Source: Arthrobacter jiangjiafuii (GTDB taxonomy: Bacteria; Actinomycetota; Actinomycetes; Actinomycetales; Micrococcaceae). Taken from it: a stretch of DNA of 64,000 nt. The notes beneath the pieces were generated by a model that did not search any database, was not told the DNA's origin, and saw nothing but the letters and a program-made list of their open reading frames with translations. The position numbers were made by a program, and so were the translations under genes. Location: contig NZ_CP076022.1 in assembly GCF_018622995.1 (NCBI RefSeq), positions 2,170,001-2,234,000 on the forward strand, read 5' to 3'. Of the stretch, positions 16,984 to 26,371 are shown in pieces; the first letter of the stretch is position 1; the number at the start of each line of letters is the position of its first letter.

Positions 16984-18366
16984 ATGCCGCTTTCACCTGC
17001 ACCCGCACGGGGCGCCGATTTCCTGAGCCCGTACGAGGGACGCGGGATCTGGCCCACCGGGGCGGCAGCCGCGGCCGGGTACTTCGCGGCCGGAATCGTG
17101 CTCACCCTTGCCGGAGCGAATGTCAACGGACTGTTCCCCCCGCTGGTCGAGCCTGGTCCGCCCGCGCGGCTCCTGATCCTGGCCCTGGGATGCGCCGGGC
17201 TGCTGTTCCGGCGCCGGAATGTGCCGCTCATGATTGCGGTGACCGGGACGGCGGTTGTGGCGGGCCTGCTGACCGGCGGCGGCATCATCAGCTATCTGCT
17301 GAGTTTTGAAGTCTTCTACTCGGGCATCCTGTTCGGTTCGCCCAAGCTCAGCCGCGCGGTGGAGAAAGCCTGCATCTATACTGCCGTTCTCCTGGCGGCG
17401 GGGATGGGCGTGGCCTACGGTGCGTGGAGCTATGTGCTGCTCGGTGTGCTCCAGGCGGTGATCATCTGCATCATCCCGCTCTGGTGGGCCGGGACGCTGC
17501 GCCGGCAGAAGGACGTGGCCGAGCAGGAGCGGTTACGCGCCGACACTGAACGGTCCAACGCGGAGCGGGCGGCGGAAATGGCCGAACTGTCCCTGCGGAT
17601 GGCGCTGGCCTCCGAACGGGCGGCGATGGCCAGGGAACTGCACGACGCCATTGCCGGCCACCTTTCCGCCGTCGCCCTCCAATCGGCCGCGGCGCTGGCC
17701 GGGGATAATCCGGAGCTGGACCGGCGGGTGCTGGCCCAGGTGCGGAGCGAAAGCGTCCTGGCGCTGAACGAAATGCGGGCCATGATCGACCTGCTCGAAT
17801 CCGGCACCGGATCGCTTACCGGAGATGCGGGCAGCCCGTGGGCCGCACCGGATGAGTCCGGGGAACGGGCCTCGATGGCCGGCGGCCTGGACCAGCTGCA
17901 GGCGCTGGCTGAGTCTGCACGGCTGGCAGGTAACCCCGTGGAGTTGGAGGTATCGCCGGAGTTGGAAACCGTGCCGGAGGGAGTTCTGCTGGAGGAAGCC
18001 GGAGCGGAGGGAGCCGGAGCGCAGCACCGGCTTCCGGTGCTGCTGCAGAGCAGCATCTACCGGATCGTGCAGGAAACCCTCACCAACGCAATCCGGCATG
18101 CTCCCGGGGAGCCGGTGCGGGTGCAGGTGCGGCGGTCCTCCGATGAGATCCGGCTCAATGTCACCAACAGTTTGCCGGCTCCCGGGTCGGAACCCGGCCC
18201 GGCGGCGGATGGAAACGGCACCGGACTGCGCAACATGGCACTGCGCGCGACCCAGCTTTCGGGGACCTTCAGCGCCGGGCCGTCGCCTCACCACGACGAC
18301 GCCGCTGGTGACAGCGCCAAAATGTGGGAGGTCAGTGTACGACTGCCCGTGAAAGGAACACCGTGA
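16984..18366 (+). CDS. Sensor histidine kinase (NarL-type two-component system)
   Basis: 460 residues. The N-terminal half has about five membrane helices (roughly residues 28-165). A coiled-coil linker follows, then the HisKA_3 dimerisation domain with ARELHDAIAGHLSAVALQS (phospho-acceptor His220). The HATPase_c domain has an N-box near residue 360 (YRIVQETLTNAIRHA) and a G-box GTGLRNMALRATQL near 415. Typical LiaS/DesK-like architecture with membrane sensing. The start is ATG 16984; the frame is open 5' but crosses the divergent promoter region. The stop overlaps the GTG start of the response regulator gene, a sign of translational coupling. The signal is unknown. Confidence 0.9.
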   Translation: MPLSPAPARGADFLSPYEGRGIWPTGAAAAAGYFAAGIVLTLAGANVNGLFPPLVEPGPPARLLILALGCAGLLFRRRNVPLMIAVTGTAVVAGLLTGGGIISYLLSFEVFYSGILFGSPKLSRAVEKACIYTAVLLAAGMGVAYGAWSYVLLGVLQAVIICIIPLWWAGTLRRQKDVAEQERLRADTERSNAERAAEMAELSLRMALASERAAMARELHDAIAGHLSAVALQSAAALAGDNPELDRRVLAQVRSESVLALNEMRAMIDLLESGTGSLTGDAGSPWAAPDESGERASMAGGLDQLQALAESARLAGNPVELEVSPELETVPEGVLLEEAGAEGAGAQHRLPVLLQSSIYRIVQETLTNAIRHAPGEPVRVQVRRSSDEIRLNVTNSLPAPGSEPGPAADGNGTGLRNMALRATQLSGTFSAGPSPHHDDAAGDSAKMWEVSVRLPVKGTP

Positions 18367-19106
18367 CACTTCCGATCCACTCCCCCGGTGCCGTCCCAGG
18401 TCCCGGCGTCCCAGGTCCGGCCACGCCGGGACCCGGCGCACCGCTGCGGATCCTGCTGGCTGATGACCACGCGGCGATCCGCAGCGGCCTGCGGATGATC
18501 CTGGAGACGGTGGGCGGCTTCCAGGTGGCCGGCGAAGCGGCCGACGGCGCCACGGCAGTGACAATGGCCCGCGCGCTGCGGCCGGACGTTACGCTGATGG
18601 ACATCCGGATGCCCGGAACGGACGGCATCGCGGCAACCGCGGCAATCGCTGACGAACAACTGTCCTCGGTGCTGGTACTGACCACGTTCGACATCGACGA
18701 ATACGTCTTCGGCGCCCTGCGGGCCGGAGCCGCCGGGTTCCTGCTGAAGTCGGTTGAGCCGGGCGAGCTGGTACGGGCGGTGAAGTCAGTGGCCGACGGC
18801 GACAGCGTCCTTTCGCCCGAAGTCACGGGACGGCTGATCGCGGCCTTCGTTTCCGGCGCAGGCCCGGGCCGGGCCCGCACCGGAGCAGGCCGGGAAACCC
18901 CCGCGATTCCGGCCGAACCGCTGACCTCCCGCGAGGAAGCGGTCCTGGCCTGCCTTGGCGAGGGCCTCTCCAACCACCAGATCTCCCGCAGGCTGGGCAT
19001 CGCCGAAACCACGGTGAAAACGCATGTCTCCCGGGTGCTGGCCAAGCTCGGGGTCCAGTCCCGGGTCCAGGCCGCAATCGCGTTCCACGGCCGCGCGGGG
19101 AACTAG
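18363..19106 (+). CDS. NarL/LuxR-type response regulator
   Basis: 247 residues. The receiver domain has a complete phosphorylation site: LLADDHAAIRSG (acidic pair), LMDIRMPG with phospho-acceptor Asp80, LTTFD (Thr) and GFLLKSVEPGE (Lys). The C-terminal HTH is LTSREEAVLACLGEGLSNHQISRRLGIAETTVKTHVSRVLAKLG. An unusual N-terminal Pro/Gly-rich linker of about 25 residues precedes the receiver. The start is GTG 18363 with AAAGGA 5 nt upstream, overlapping the kinase stop (GTGA). It is the cognate partner of the upstream kinase. The 3' end overlaps that of hisS convergently by 4 bp. Confidence 0.92.
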   Translation: MTLPIHSPGAVPGPGVPGPATPGPGAPLRILLADDHAAIRSGLRMILETVGGFQVAGEAADGATAVTMARALRPDVTLMDIRMPGTDGIAATAAIADEQLSSVLVLTTFDIDEYVFGALRAGAAGFLLKSVEPGELVRAVKSVADGDSVLSPEVTGRLIAAFVSGAGPGRARTGAGRETPAIPAEPLTSREEAVLACLGEGLSNHQISRRLGIAETTVKTHVSRVLAKLGVQSRVQAAIAFHGRAGN

Positions 19107-20476
19107 ACGGCGGACTCCACGGCGTCGTCAGCTTCGCGCACCTCGGTGACCTGGACGAAAAGGTCCTCGGCCGGCGGGGTCCAGGTCTGCGGATCGGCCG
19201 GTACCTGCTCGCCGGAACGGATGTCCTTGACCTCGTGGCTGCCGTCTTCGGCGGTGAACCAGACAAAGGGAATGCCGCGGCGGTCGGCGTACTTGATCTG
19301 CTTGCCGAACTTCTCCGCCTTGGCGGCAACCTCTACCGGAATTCCGTGGCCGCGCAGTGCGGCGGCGATGTCCTGGGCTGCGGACCAGGAGTCGTCGGTG
19401 GCCAGCGTGACCAGGACGGCGGTGGGGACGCTGCGGTTCGCCTCGGCGAAACTCTGGCTCAGGATGCGCATGACCAGCCGGGTAACGCCGATGGACAGGC
19501 CGACGCCGGGGAAGGTCCGGCTGCCCTTGGCGGCCAGGGAATCGTAGCGGCCTCCGGAGCAGATCGAGCCCAGGGATTCGTGGCCCACCAGGACTGTCTC
19601 GTAAACGGTGCCGGTGTAGTAGTCCAGGCCGCGGGCGATACTCAGGTCCGCCACCACCTTGCCCGGAGCCCGCTTCACGGCTTCGCCGATGACCTGGGAC
19701 AGCTCGTCCAGGCCTTCTTCGAGCAGGTCGTTGCGCACACCCAGGGCGCGGACCTGCTCCACGAAGGAGAGGTCCCCGGCCCGGATGGAGGCCAGCTTCA
19801 GGGCTGCCTCGGCCTGTTCGGCGGTGGCACCCAATTCCTCCTGCAGCAGCTCGGCAACGCGGGCTGCACCGATTTTCTCCAGCTTGTCGATGCTGCGCAG
19901 CACCCCGGCGGTGTCTTCCAGCCCGATGCCCCGGTAGAAGCCTTCGGCCAGTTTGCGGTTGTTGACCCGGATCTTGAAGTCGGGGATGGGCAGGGCTCCC
20001 AGCGCCTCGGCAATCACCAGCGCCAGTTCGACGTCGTACCGGAACGGCAGTTCGCCGTCGCCCACCACATCGATGTCCGCCTGGGTGAACTCGCGGGCAC
20101 GGCCTTCCTGCGGACGTTCCCCGCGCCAGACCTTCTGGATCTGGTAACGGCGGAACGGGAAGGCCAGGTGTCCGGCGTTCTCCACGACGTAGCGGGCAAA
20201 GGGAACCGTGAGGTCAAAGTGCAGGGCCAGCTGGTTGGGATCCTGCTTGCCGGCGGCTTCACCCTCTTCGGCCTGCAGCCGGCTCAGTGCGTAGACTTCC
20301 TTGTCGATCTCGCCCTTGCGCAGCAGCTGTCCAACGGTTTCCACCGCACGGGTTTCAATATTGGTGAAGCCGTGCAGTTCAAAGGTGCGCCGCAGGACAT
20401 CCAGGACATGGAGCTCAACCAGGCGCTCCTGCGGCAGCCATTCGGGGAAACCGGACAGTGAGGCCTTGCGTGCCAT
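19103..20476 (-). CDS. hisS: Histidyl-tRNA synthetase
   Basis: 457-residue class II synthetase. Seen: FDLTVPFARYV (motif 1 area), motif 2 RYQIQKVWRGERPQEGRAREFTQADIDVVG, histidine-specific RGLDYYTGTVYE and GGRYDSL, motif 3 GLSIGVTRL, and the C-terminal anticodon domain. It resembles the longer HisRS type with FPEWLPQERLVE near the N-terminus. The gene stands alone, with no T-box or other leader structure recognised in the 190 bp upstream. It is convergent with the response regulator gene. Confidence 0.97.
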   Translation of the reverse strand: MARKASLSGFPEWLPQERLVELHVLDVLRRTFELHGFTNIETRAVETVGQLLRKGEIDKEVYALSRLQAEEGEAAGKQDPNQLALHFDLTVPFARYVVENAGHLAFPFRRYQIQKVWRGERPQEGRAREFTQADIDVVGDGELPFRYDVELALVIAEALGALPIPDFKIRVNNRKLAEGFYRGIGLEDTAGVLRSIDKLEKIGAARVAELLQEELGATAEQAEAALKLASIRAGDLSFVEQVRALGVRNDLLEEGLDELSQVIGEAVKRAPGKVVADLSIARGLDYYTGTVYETVLVGHESLGSICSGGRYDSLAAKGSRTFPGVGLSIGVTRLVMRILSQSFAEANRSVPTAVLVTLATDDSWSAAQDIAAALRGHGIPVEVAAKAEKFGKQIKYADRRGIPFVWFTAEDGSHEVKDIRSGEQVPADPQTWTPPAEDLFVQVTEVREADDAVESAV

Positions 20477-20667
20477 GCGGGCGAGCTCCTTCGGGAAGGT
20501 GTGGGGACGTGCTGCAGGGAAACCGCCTGCCGGCGTGCCTAAACTAAGTGCGGCAACTCATTTTAGGTCTTCCGCGCGCGCCAAGGCGAACCGGCCGGCC
20601 CGCAGCTGCCCGCGCCGGCTCTGAGCGGGCGCGCGTCCGAATGCCCGTCCGCCACCCAGGAGTACCG

Positions 20668-21483
20668 GTGACCGCCTCCCGCCAGGACCGTGAAACCCGC
20701 CGCCGCATTGCCCGGATGCAGGCCCGCCGTGCGCTGCTGCAGAGCCAGGCGAAGCGCCGCAAACGCGACAATATCTTTGCCGCCACGGCTGCCGCGCTGG
20801 TTCTGGCACTGGCTGTGGCCCTGCAGGTGGCGTGGTTTTCGTCGAATCCGACACCGGCGGAAAACGAGCTCATCGAGCGGCAGGCCGGCACTCCCGAGGC
20901 GACCGCCGATCCCACCGAATCGGCCAGTCCTGCATCTGACGGAAACGCCACGAACATCCCGGACCCGTCGGCAGCGGAGGGCCGTGTCTTCTCCGGGACG
21001 CTTGCCACCAGCGCCGGCGAACTGGGTGTGGAACTGGACGGCAACGCCGCTCCCCAGGCGGTGGCAGTGTTCAGTTCGCTGGCCGAGTCCGGGTTCTTCA
21101 CCGGCAAGACGTGCCACCGCCTGACCACCGCTGACACGATGGGCGTGCTGCAGTGCGGCTCGCTGGCCGGCGACGGCGCGGGCGATCCGGACTATCAGTG
21201 GGGTCCGGTGGAGAACACCCCGGCCGACGGCCGCTACCCGGCCGGGACCATCGCCGTCGCCCGCGGCGGTACGGCTGACAGCAACGGCACCCAGTTCTTC
21301 ATTGCGTACAAGGACTCGATTATTCCGCAGAATACGGGCGGCTACACGATCATGGGTAAGCTAACCTCAGGGCTGGATGTCCTGGACGCGGTCGCCGCGC
21401 AGGGAGCTGTGAAAAACGGCGCAGCCACACAGGACGGCCAGCCGAAAACCCCGGTGACGATAGACTCGTTTACCCTGAAGTAA
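20668..21483 (+). CDS. Membrane-anchored cyclophilin-type peptidyl-prolyl isomerase
   Basis: 271 residues. A basic cytoplasmic N-terminus (RRIARMQARRALLQSQAKRRKR) is followed by one membrane helix at about residues 37-56, a disordered Glu/Pro/Thr linker, and a cyclophilin domain from about residue 110 (FSGTLATSAGELGVEL, NGTQFFIAYKDS, TIMGKLTSGLDVLD). The catalytic region CHRLTTADTMGVLQCG keeps the Arg but is shorter than the usual FHRVIxxFMxQGGD. The start GTG 20668 has AGGAG 5 nt upstream; an upstream ATG (20641) lacks one. It is likely an extracytoplasmic folding factor for secreted proteins. Confidence 0.88.
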   Translation: MTASRQDRETRRRIARMQARRALLQSQAKRRKRDNIFAATAAALVLALAVALQVAWFSSNPTPAENELIERQAGTPEATADPTESASPASDGNATNIPDPSAAEGRVFSGTLATSAGELGVELDGNAAPQAVAVFSSLAESGFFTGKTCHRLTTADTMGVLQCGSLAGDGAGDPDYQWGPVENTPADGRYPAGTIAVARGGTADSNGTQFFIAYKDSIIPQNTGGYTIMGKLTSGLDVLDAVAAQGAVKNGAATQDGQPKTPVTIDSFTLK

Positions 21484-21536
21484 ATGGCAGTGCGGGCTTC
21501 GTACACTGCCAAACCTCGAGTGAAAGACTTTTAGCG

Positions 21537-22985
21537 GTGACAGACAGTCAGAAATCCGACGAAACAGCTTCCGGGCCCGTCCCGGAAACTCCCGAAACTC
21601 TACGGCCCGCAGTGCCCAGCCCGGCAGCCTTGGCTGCCCGGCATCCCGCACCTGCTGCACCCGCGCCGGGCAGCCCGGCTCCGGCCGCAGCACCCAAGCC
21701 CGCAGTTGTGGCTCCCCCGGTGCGTTCCACCTCGCTTGAAGAAGCTGCCCGTTTCGCACGGGTCGAGGAGGACGGCCACGTCTTCCTGATCGTGGACGGC
21801 GAAGAATTCCCCGTGGGCCAGTACCCCGATGCCAGCCGCGACGAAGCGCTGGCGTACTTCGTGCGCAAGTACGACGACGTCGCCGCCCAGCTTGCGCTGC
21901 TTCAGGCCCGGGTGCAGGCCAAAGCCCCCACCACCGACATGCACAAGACGCTGAAGCACATCGCCGAGCAGGTGGCCGAGCGCAAGATGGTTGGCGATGT
22001 GCGGGCCTTGGACGCGCAGATCGAAGCCCTGGGTGCGAGCATCAAGGAGGCCGAGGCCGCCGAGCGTGCCGAGGCCGAGGCCGTGAAGGAACGCGAACTC
22101 GCGGCCCGCGAGGCGATTGTCGCCGAGGCCGAGGAAATCGCTGCGAAGGACCCTGCCACAACCCAGTGGAAGACCAGCAGCAACCGGATGAACGAGCTGT
22201 TCGAGGCCTGGAAGGCGGCCCAGAAGAACGGCCCGCGCCTGGGCCGCGGCAATGAAGACAGCCTGTGGAAGCGGTTCCGTTCCGCCCGCACCGTCTTTGA
22301 CCGTCACCGCCGCGCCTACTTCTCCCAGCTGGACAGCGAGAACACCGCTGCCAAGCGGGCCAAGGAAGCGCTGATTGCCCGCGCCGAGGAACTGGCAACG
22401 TCCACTGACTGGGGCAACACGGCTGCCGAGTACCGCCAGCTGATGGATGAGTGGAAGGCCTCCAAGCGGGCCAGCCGCAAGGATGACGACGCTCTCTGGG
22501 CCCGCTTCCGCGCTGCCCAGGACACCTTCTTCGCTGCCCGCCAGGCGGCCAACGAGGTCATCGACGAGGAGTTCGCAGCCAACCTGATCGTCAAGGAAGA
22601 ACTGCTGAAGGAAGCCCAGGGCATCCTTCCGGTCCGCGACCTCACGGCAGCCCGCAAGGCGCTGAACTCCATCCGCGACCGCTGGGAAGAGGCCGGCAAG
22701 GTTCCGCGCGCCGACATGGGCCGGATGGAAGCCGGGATCCGCAAGATCGAGGAAGCCGTCAAGGCAGCCGAAGACGAGCACTGGCAGAAGAGCAATCCGG
22801 AAACCAAGGCCCGCACCAACAGCGCCCTGAGCCAGCTTGAAGCCACGATCGCCTCCCTGGAGGAGGATCTGGCCGCAGCCGAGAAGAACGGCAACACCAA
22901 GAAGATCGCGGATGCCCGCGAAGCCCTTGAGGCCCGCCAGCAGTGGCTGGCCATGCTGCAGAAGTCCGCAGAGGACTTCTCCTAA
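21537..22985 (+). CDS. DUF349 domain-containing coiled-coil protein
   Basis: 482 residues. A low-complexity Pro/Ala N-terminus (1-65) and a small folded segment (VEEDGHVFLIVDGEEFPVGQ, about 75-95) are followed by several DUF349 helical repeats, each with patterns like WKTSSNRMNELFEAWKAAQK, LWKRFRSARTVFDRHRRAYF and YRQLMDEWKASKRASRKDDD. The C-terminus is a coiled coil. Very rich in Ala, Glu, Lys and Arg. The molecular function of the family is not established. The start is GTG 21537. A strong terminator follows, so the gene is probably a single unit with the cyclophilin 54 bp upstream. Confidence 0.88.
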   Translation: MTDSQKSDETASGPVPETPETLRPAVPSPAALAARHPAPAAPAPGSPAPAAAPKPAVVAPPVRSTSLEEAARFARVEEDGHVFLIVDGEEFPVGQYPDASRDEALAYFVRKYDDVAAQLALLQARVQAKAPTTDMHKTLKHIAEQVAERKMVGDVRALDAQIEALGASIKEAEAAERAEAEAVKERELAAREAIVAEAEEIAAKDPATTQWKTSSNRMNELFEAWKAAQKNGPRLGRGNEDSLWKRFRSARTVFDRHRRAYFSQLDSENTAAKRAKEALIARAEELATSTDWGNTAAEYRQLMDEWKASKRASRKDDDALWARFRAAQDTFFAARQAANEVIDEEFAANLIVKEELLKEAQGILPVRDLTAARKALNSIRDRWEEAGKVPRADMGRMEAGIRKIEEAVKAAEDEHWQKSNPETKARTNSALSQLEATIASLEEDLAAAEKNGNTKKIADAREALEARQQWLAMLQKSAEDFS

Positions 22986-23012
22986 CAGCTGGCTTTTCCG
23001 CACCCCGGCCGA

Positions 23013-23061
23013 AGGCCCGGTACCCCGTTTTCCACACACGGGGTGCCGGGCCTTTTGTTTT
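23013..23061 (+). terminator. Intrinsic terminator after the DUF349 gene
   Basis: AAGGCCCGGTACCC (23013-23026) pairs with GGGTGCCGGGCCTT (23041-23054), 14 bp with one T-G pair, followed by TTGTTTT. It ends 34 bp before the next start. Confidence 0.88.
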
Positions 23062-23087
23062 GGCCGGGCACCGGCAAGGGTGGGGGC

Positions 23088-23747
23088 ATGCCGGCAACCC
23101 TGTTCCCCTACCCCGGCGTGCTGCCGGAGACCACATCCACTGGAGGCGCGCTCTTCACGGCGGGCGGGATTTTCTCGGCAGTGGAACTGCGGGCCATGGA
23201 AATGGACGGGCTGCTGCGCCGGGTCTATGGCGAGACCTATGTGCGGTGGGACATCTCCCCGGATCCGGTCTGCCGGGCGTTAGCGGCGGCCGCCTGCCTG
23301 CCACCGAAGCAACGGCCACGGATCATGCTGGGGCGGCTCACGGCGGCCTGGGTATACGGCTGCGCTCCCCCGCCGGCCAGGCTGGCGCTGCTGGTGGACC
23401 ATGGGCGGCGTATCACTGCCTTGGCCCCCTTCAGCCCTGCGGTGCTGCATGAGGTCCGGCTGGGACCGGCCGACGGCATGGACATCGCAGGAGTCCGCGT
23501 CAGCACCCCGTTACGGACGGCCTCAGACCTCGCACGCCACGGACCGGAAGAGGAATCCATGCAGGCGCTGCTGGCCCTGGCCGCCGACCCCGCACTGAGC
23601 TGCCCACTGGGGCATGTACGGGCCATAACGGCCGCCGCGCCGCGGCTGCCGGGCAAGGCCGCGGCCCTGGACCGGCTGGACCGTGCCATCGCCCTGGCGG
23701 CTGGGGATCCGGGTCAGACCCGGCGGCGCGAGCCTGTGGTCCGGTAG
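23088..23747 (+). CDS. Hypothetical protein (possible AbiEi-antitoxin-like or endonuclease-like family)
   Basis: 219 residues from ATG 23088 (weak GGGTGGGGG upstream). Pattern seen: an early [24 protein letters not shown] segment, like the winged-helix part of AbiEi-type proteins. It is followed by [32 protein letters not shown] and [14 protein letters not shown]. This succession recalls a family common in Micrococcaceae and sometimes labelled AbiEi antitoxin-like, but no toxin partner is present. The last 34 bp overlap the 3' end of rel in convergent orientation. The function is not assigned. Confidence 0.6.
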   Translation: MPATLFPYPGVLPETTSTGGALFTAGGIFSAVELRAMEMDGLLRRVYGETYVRWDISPDPVCRALAAAACLPPKQRPRIMLGRLTAAWVYGCAPPPARLALLVDHGRRITALAPFSPAVLHEVRLGPADGMDIAGVRVSTPLRTASDLARHGPEEESMQALLALAADPALSCPLGHVRAITAAAPRLPGKAAALDRLDRAIALAAGDPGQTRRREPVVR

Positions 23748-26206
23748 ACGTCGAACACGCCGTCAATCCGCCGCACAGCGCTGAGGATGTGGTCAAGATA
23801 CTTCGGATCGCCCATTTCAAACACGAACTTCGACATGGCTACGCGGTCGCTGGACGTGTTCACGCTCGCGGAGAGGATGTTCACGTGGTTCTCCGACAGC
23901 ACCCGGGTGACATCGGAGAGCAGGCTCTTGCGGTCCAGTGCCTCCACCTGGATTTCCACGAGGAAGACCGAGGACTGCGTGGGTGCCCAGTCCACCGCAA
24001 CAATGCGGTCCGGCTGGTCCCGCAGTTCCTGCACATTGCGGCAGTCGCTGCGGTGCACTGACACGCCCGAGCCACGGGTGACAAACCCGATGATCGGATC
24101 CGGCGGCACTGGAGTACAGCACCGCGCCAGCTTCACCCAGACGTCGCCCACACCGCGGACCACAACGCCGGAGTCCGAGAACTTGGGCCGCCTGGCCGCC
24201 GTCGAGACCGGTGTTTCCGCCAGGTCCTCCTCGGCGCCCTGGTGGCCGCCCATGAGCGAGACCAGGTGCTCGATGACGTTCTGCGCCGAGGTGTGCCCGT
24301 CGCCGACCGCGGCATACAGGGCGGAAATGTCCTGATGGTGCAGTTCCTGGGCCACGGCGAGCAGCGCGTCATGCGTCATCAGGCGCTGCAGCGGAAGGTT
24401 CTGCTTGCGCATGCCGCGCGTGAGCAGGTCCTTGCCCTTGTCGATGGCCTCTTCGCGGCGTTCCTTCGTGAACCACTGGCGGATCTTGTTCCGCGCCCGG
24501 GGGCTCTTGACGAAGCCCTGCCAGTCCTGGCTGGGCCCGGCCCCCTCGGCCTTGGAGGTGAAGATCTCCACCCAGTCCCCGTGCTGGAGCTCGCTGTTCA
24601 GCGGCACCAGCTTTCCGTTGACCCGGGCGCCGATGGTGCGGTGGCCCACTTCGGTGTGCACGGCGTAGGCGAAGTCCACCGGCGTCGAGCCGGCGGGAAG
24701 GGCCATGACCTCGCCCTTCGGCGTGAAGACAAACACCTCGCGGGCGTTGATCTCGAAGCGCAGCGAGTCCAGGAACTCATCCGGATCCGAGGTCTCCTGC
24801 TGCCAGTCCACCAGGGAGCGCAGCCAGCCCATGTCATTGTTTTCGGAGCCGGCGGGACTCTTGGAACCGTCCTTGTACTTCCAGTGCGCCGCAACACCGT
24901 ATTCCGCGCGGCGGTGCATGTCATGCGTGCGGATCTGGATTTCCACCGGCTTGCCGCCGGGGCCGATCACCGTGGTGTGCAGCGACTGGTACATGTTGAA
25001 CTTGGGCATCGCGATGTAGTCCTTGAACCGCCCGGGAAGGGGGTTCCAGCGCGCGTGCAGCGCACCGAGGGTGGCATAGCAGTCACGGACCGAGTCCACC
25101 AGGACGCGCACGCCCATCAGGTCGTGGATGTCGTCGAAGTCCTTGCCGCGGACAATCATCTTTTGGTAGATCGAGTAATAGTGCTTGGGGCGCCCGGTGA
25201 TGGTGGCCTTGATCTTCACCGCGTGCAGGTCATCGGCGATCTGCGACCGGACGGTGCCCAGATACTTCTCACGCTCCGGCGTGCGGTCTCCGACCATGCG
25301 GACGATCTCGTCGTACACCTTCGGATGCAGGGCGGCGAAGGACAGGTCCTCAAGCTCCCACTTGATGGTGTTCATACCCAGCCGGTGGGCCAGCGGGGCG
25401 AAGATTTCCAGGGTTTCGCGGGCCTTGCGGGCGGAGGACTCCTGCGAAACGAACCGCCAGGTGCGGGCGTTGTGCAGCCGGTCCGCGAGCTTGATGACCA
25501 GGACCCGGATGTCCTTGGCCATGGCGACCACCATCTTGCGCACGGTCTCGGACTGCGCGGCGTCGCCGAAGGTCACCTTGTCCAGCTTGGTGACACCGTC
25601 AACGAGCATCGCCACTTCCGGACCGAACTCGCGGCGCAGCTCATCCAGGGTGTAGCTGGTGTCTTCGACCGTGTCATGCAGCAGGGCGGCCGCCAGGGTG
25701 GTGCCCGTCATGCCGAGCTCGGCGAGGATGGTGGCAACCGCCACCGGGTGCGTGATGTAGGGATCGCCGCTCTTGCGCTTCTGCCCCTCGTGGCTGCGCT
25801 CTGCCACAAGGTAGGCGCGCTGGATCAGGTCGAGGTCCTCTTTGGGATTGTTGACCCTCACGGTGCGGAGCAAGGGCTCCAGCATGGGCGAATAGCCGGC
25901 GTTGCCGCGGCCGGCGAGGCGGGCCAGGCGGGCACGGGTGGAGCCACGGCGCGCGGGAGGCTGCTTACCGGGCGCTGCGGCCGGAGCCGGCGCGGAAGAA
26001 GCCGGGGCTGCAGGGGCCGGTGCCGGTGCCGCGTCCTTGCCGGCCGCTGAACCGGCGCCGGGGGCGGGTGTGACCGCGGGCCCCGGTTTGGGCGCAGGAG
26101 TAACCGCAGCTCCGGGGCCCGTCGTACCGGGTTTTCCCGCTGCCCGTTCCTGGCCTGCCTTCTCGGCAGGTGCCACGTTCTCGCCCACCGCTGCCCTCTC
26201 TGTCAT
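23714..26206 (-). CDS. rel: Bifunctional (p)ppGpp synthetase/hydrolase Rel
   Basis: 830 residues from ATG 26206 (AAAGG 8 nt upstream; an outer GTG at 26224 has no ribosome site). The N-terminal 95 residues are Ala/Pro-rich and disordered. Then come the HD hydrolase domain with intact [13 protein letters not shown], the synthetase domain ([30 protein letters not shown]), a TGS domain ([22 protein letters not shown]), the Cys-containing [21 protein letters not shown] zinc-finger region, and a C-terminal ACT/RRM domain. Both catalytic halves look complete, so it should both make and degrade the stringent alarmone. The gene starts 165 bp downstream of secF with no apt between. Confidence 0.96.
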   Translation of the reverse strand: MTERAAVGENVAPAEKAGQERAAGKPGTTGPGAAVTPAPKPGPAVTPAPGAGSAAGKDAAPAPAPAAPASSAPAPAAAPGKQPPARRGSTRARLARLAGRGNAGYSPMLEPLLRTVRVNNPKEDLDLIQRAYLVAERSHEGQKRKSGDPYITHPVAVATILAELGMTGTTLAAALLHDTVEDTSYTLDELRREFGPEVAMLVDGVTKLDKVTFGDAAQSETVRKMVVAMAKDIRVLVIKLADRLHNARTWRFVSQESSARKARETLEIFAPLAHRLGMNTIKWELEDLSFAALHPKVYDEIVRMVGDRTPEREKYLGTVRSQIADDLHAVKIKATITGRPKHYYSIYQKMIVRGKDFDDIHDLMGVRVLVDSVRDCYATLGALHARWNPLPGRFKDYIAMPKFNMYQSLHTTVIGPGGKPVEIQIRTHDMHRRAEYGVAAHWKYKDGSKSPAGSENNDMGWLRSLVDWQQETSDPDEFLDSLRFEINAREVFVFTPKGEVMALPAGSTPVDFAYAVHTEVGHRTIGARVNGKLVPLNSELQHGDWVEIFTSKAEGAGPSQDWQGFVKSPRARNKIRQWFTKERREEAIDKGKDLLTRGMRKQNLPLQRLMTHDALLAVAQELHHQDISALYAAVGDGHTSAQNVIEHLVSLMGGHQGAEEDLAETPVSTAARRPKFSDSGVVVRGVGDVWVKLARCCTPVPPDPIIGFVTRGSGVSVHRSDCRNVQELRDQPDRIVAVDWAPTQSSVFLVEIQVEALDRKSLLSDVTRVLSENHVNILSASVNTSSDRVAMSKFVFEMGDPKYLDHILSAVRRIDGVFDVYRTTGSRRRV

Positions 26207-26312
26207 GTGTCCGACCTTTTCCACCTTAAGCGCTCTGATTCCCGCGAGTCACGCCGCGCAGCGGACTGGTCTTGCTCAAGTCTATGCCTGCCCCCAGATG
26301 GGCCTTAACCGG

Positions 26313-26346
26313 CCGGTTCCGCACCCCGGGCGGGGTGCGGAACCGG
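26313..26346 (-). terminator. Hairpin downstream of secF
   Basis: A perfect 15-bp inverted repeat CCGGTTCCGCACCCC / GGGGTGCGGAACCGG around GGGC, 25 bp after the secF stop and upstream of rel. There is no T-run, so it may end or attenuate the yajC-secD-secF transcript. Confidence 0.65.
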
Positions 26347-26371
26347 TGCGGCGGATTTGGTGCCCGTGCGG

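Noticed and set aside
24242-26050. Long plus-strand frame opposite rel, and similar ones opposite thrS (47715-49394) and dnaE2 (50277-51659)
   Set aside because: Antisense shadows of conserved genes, with no recognisable protein features.
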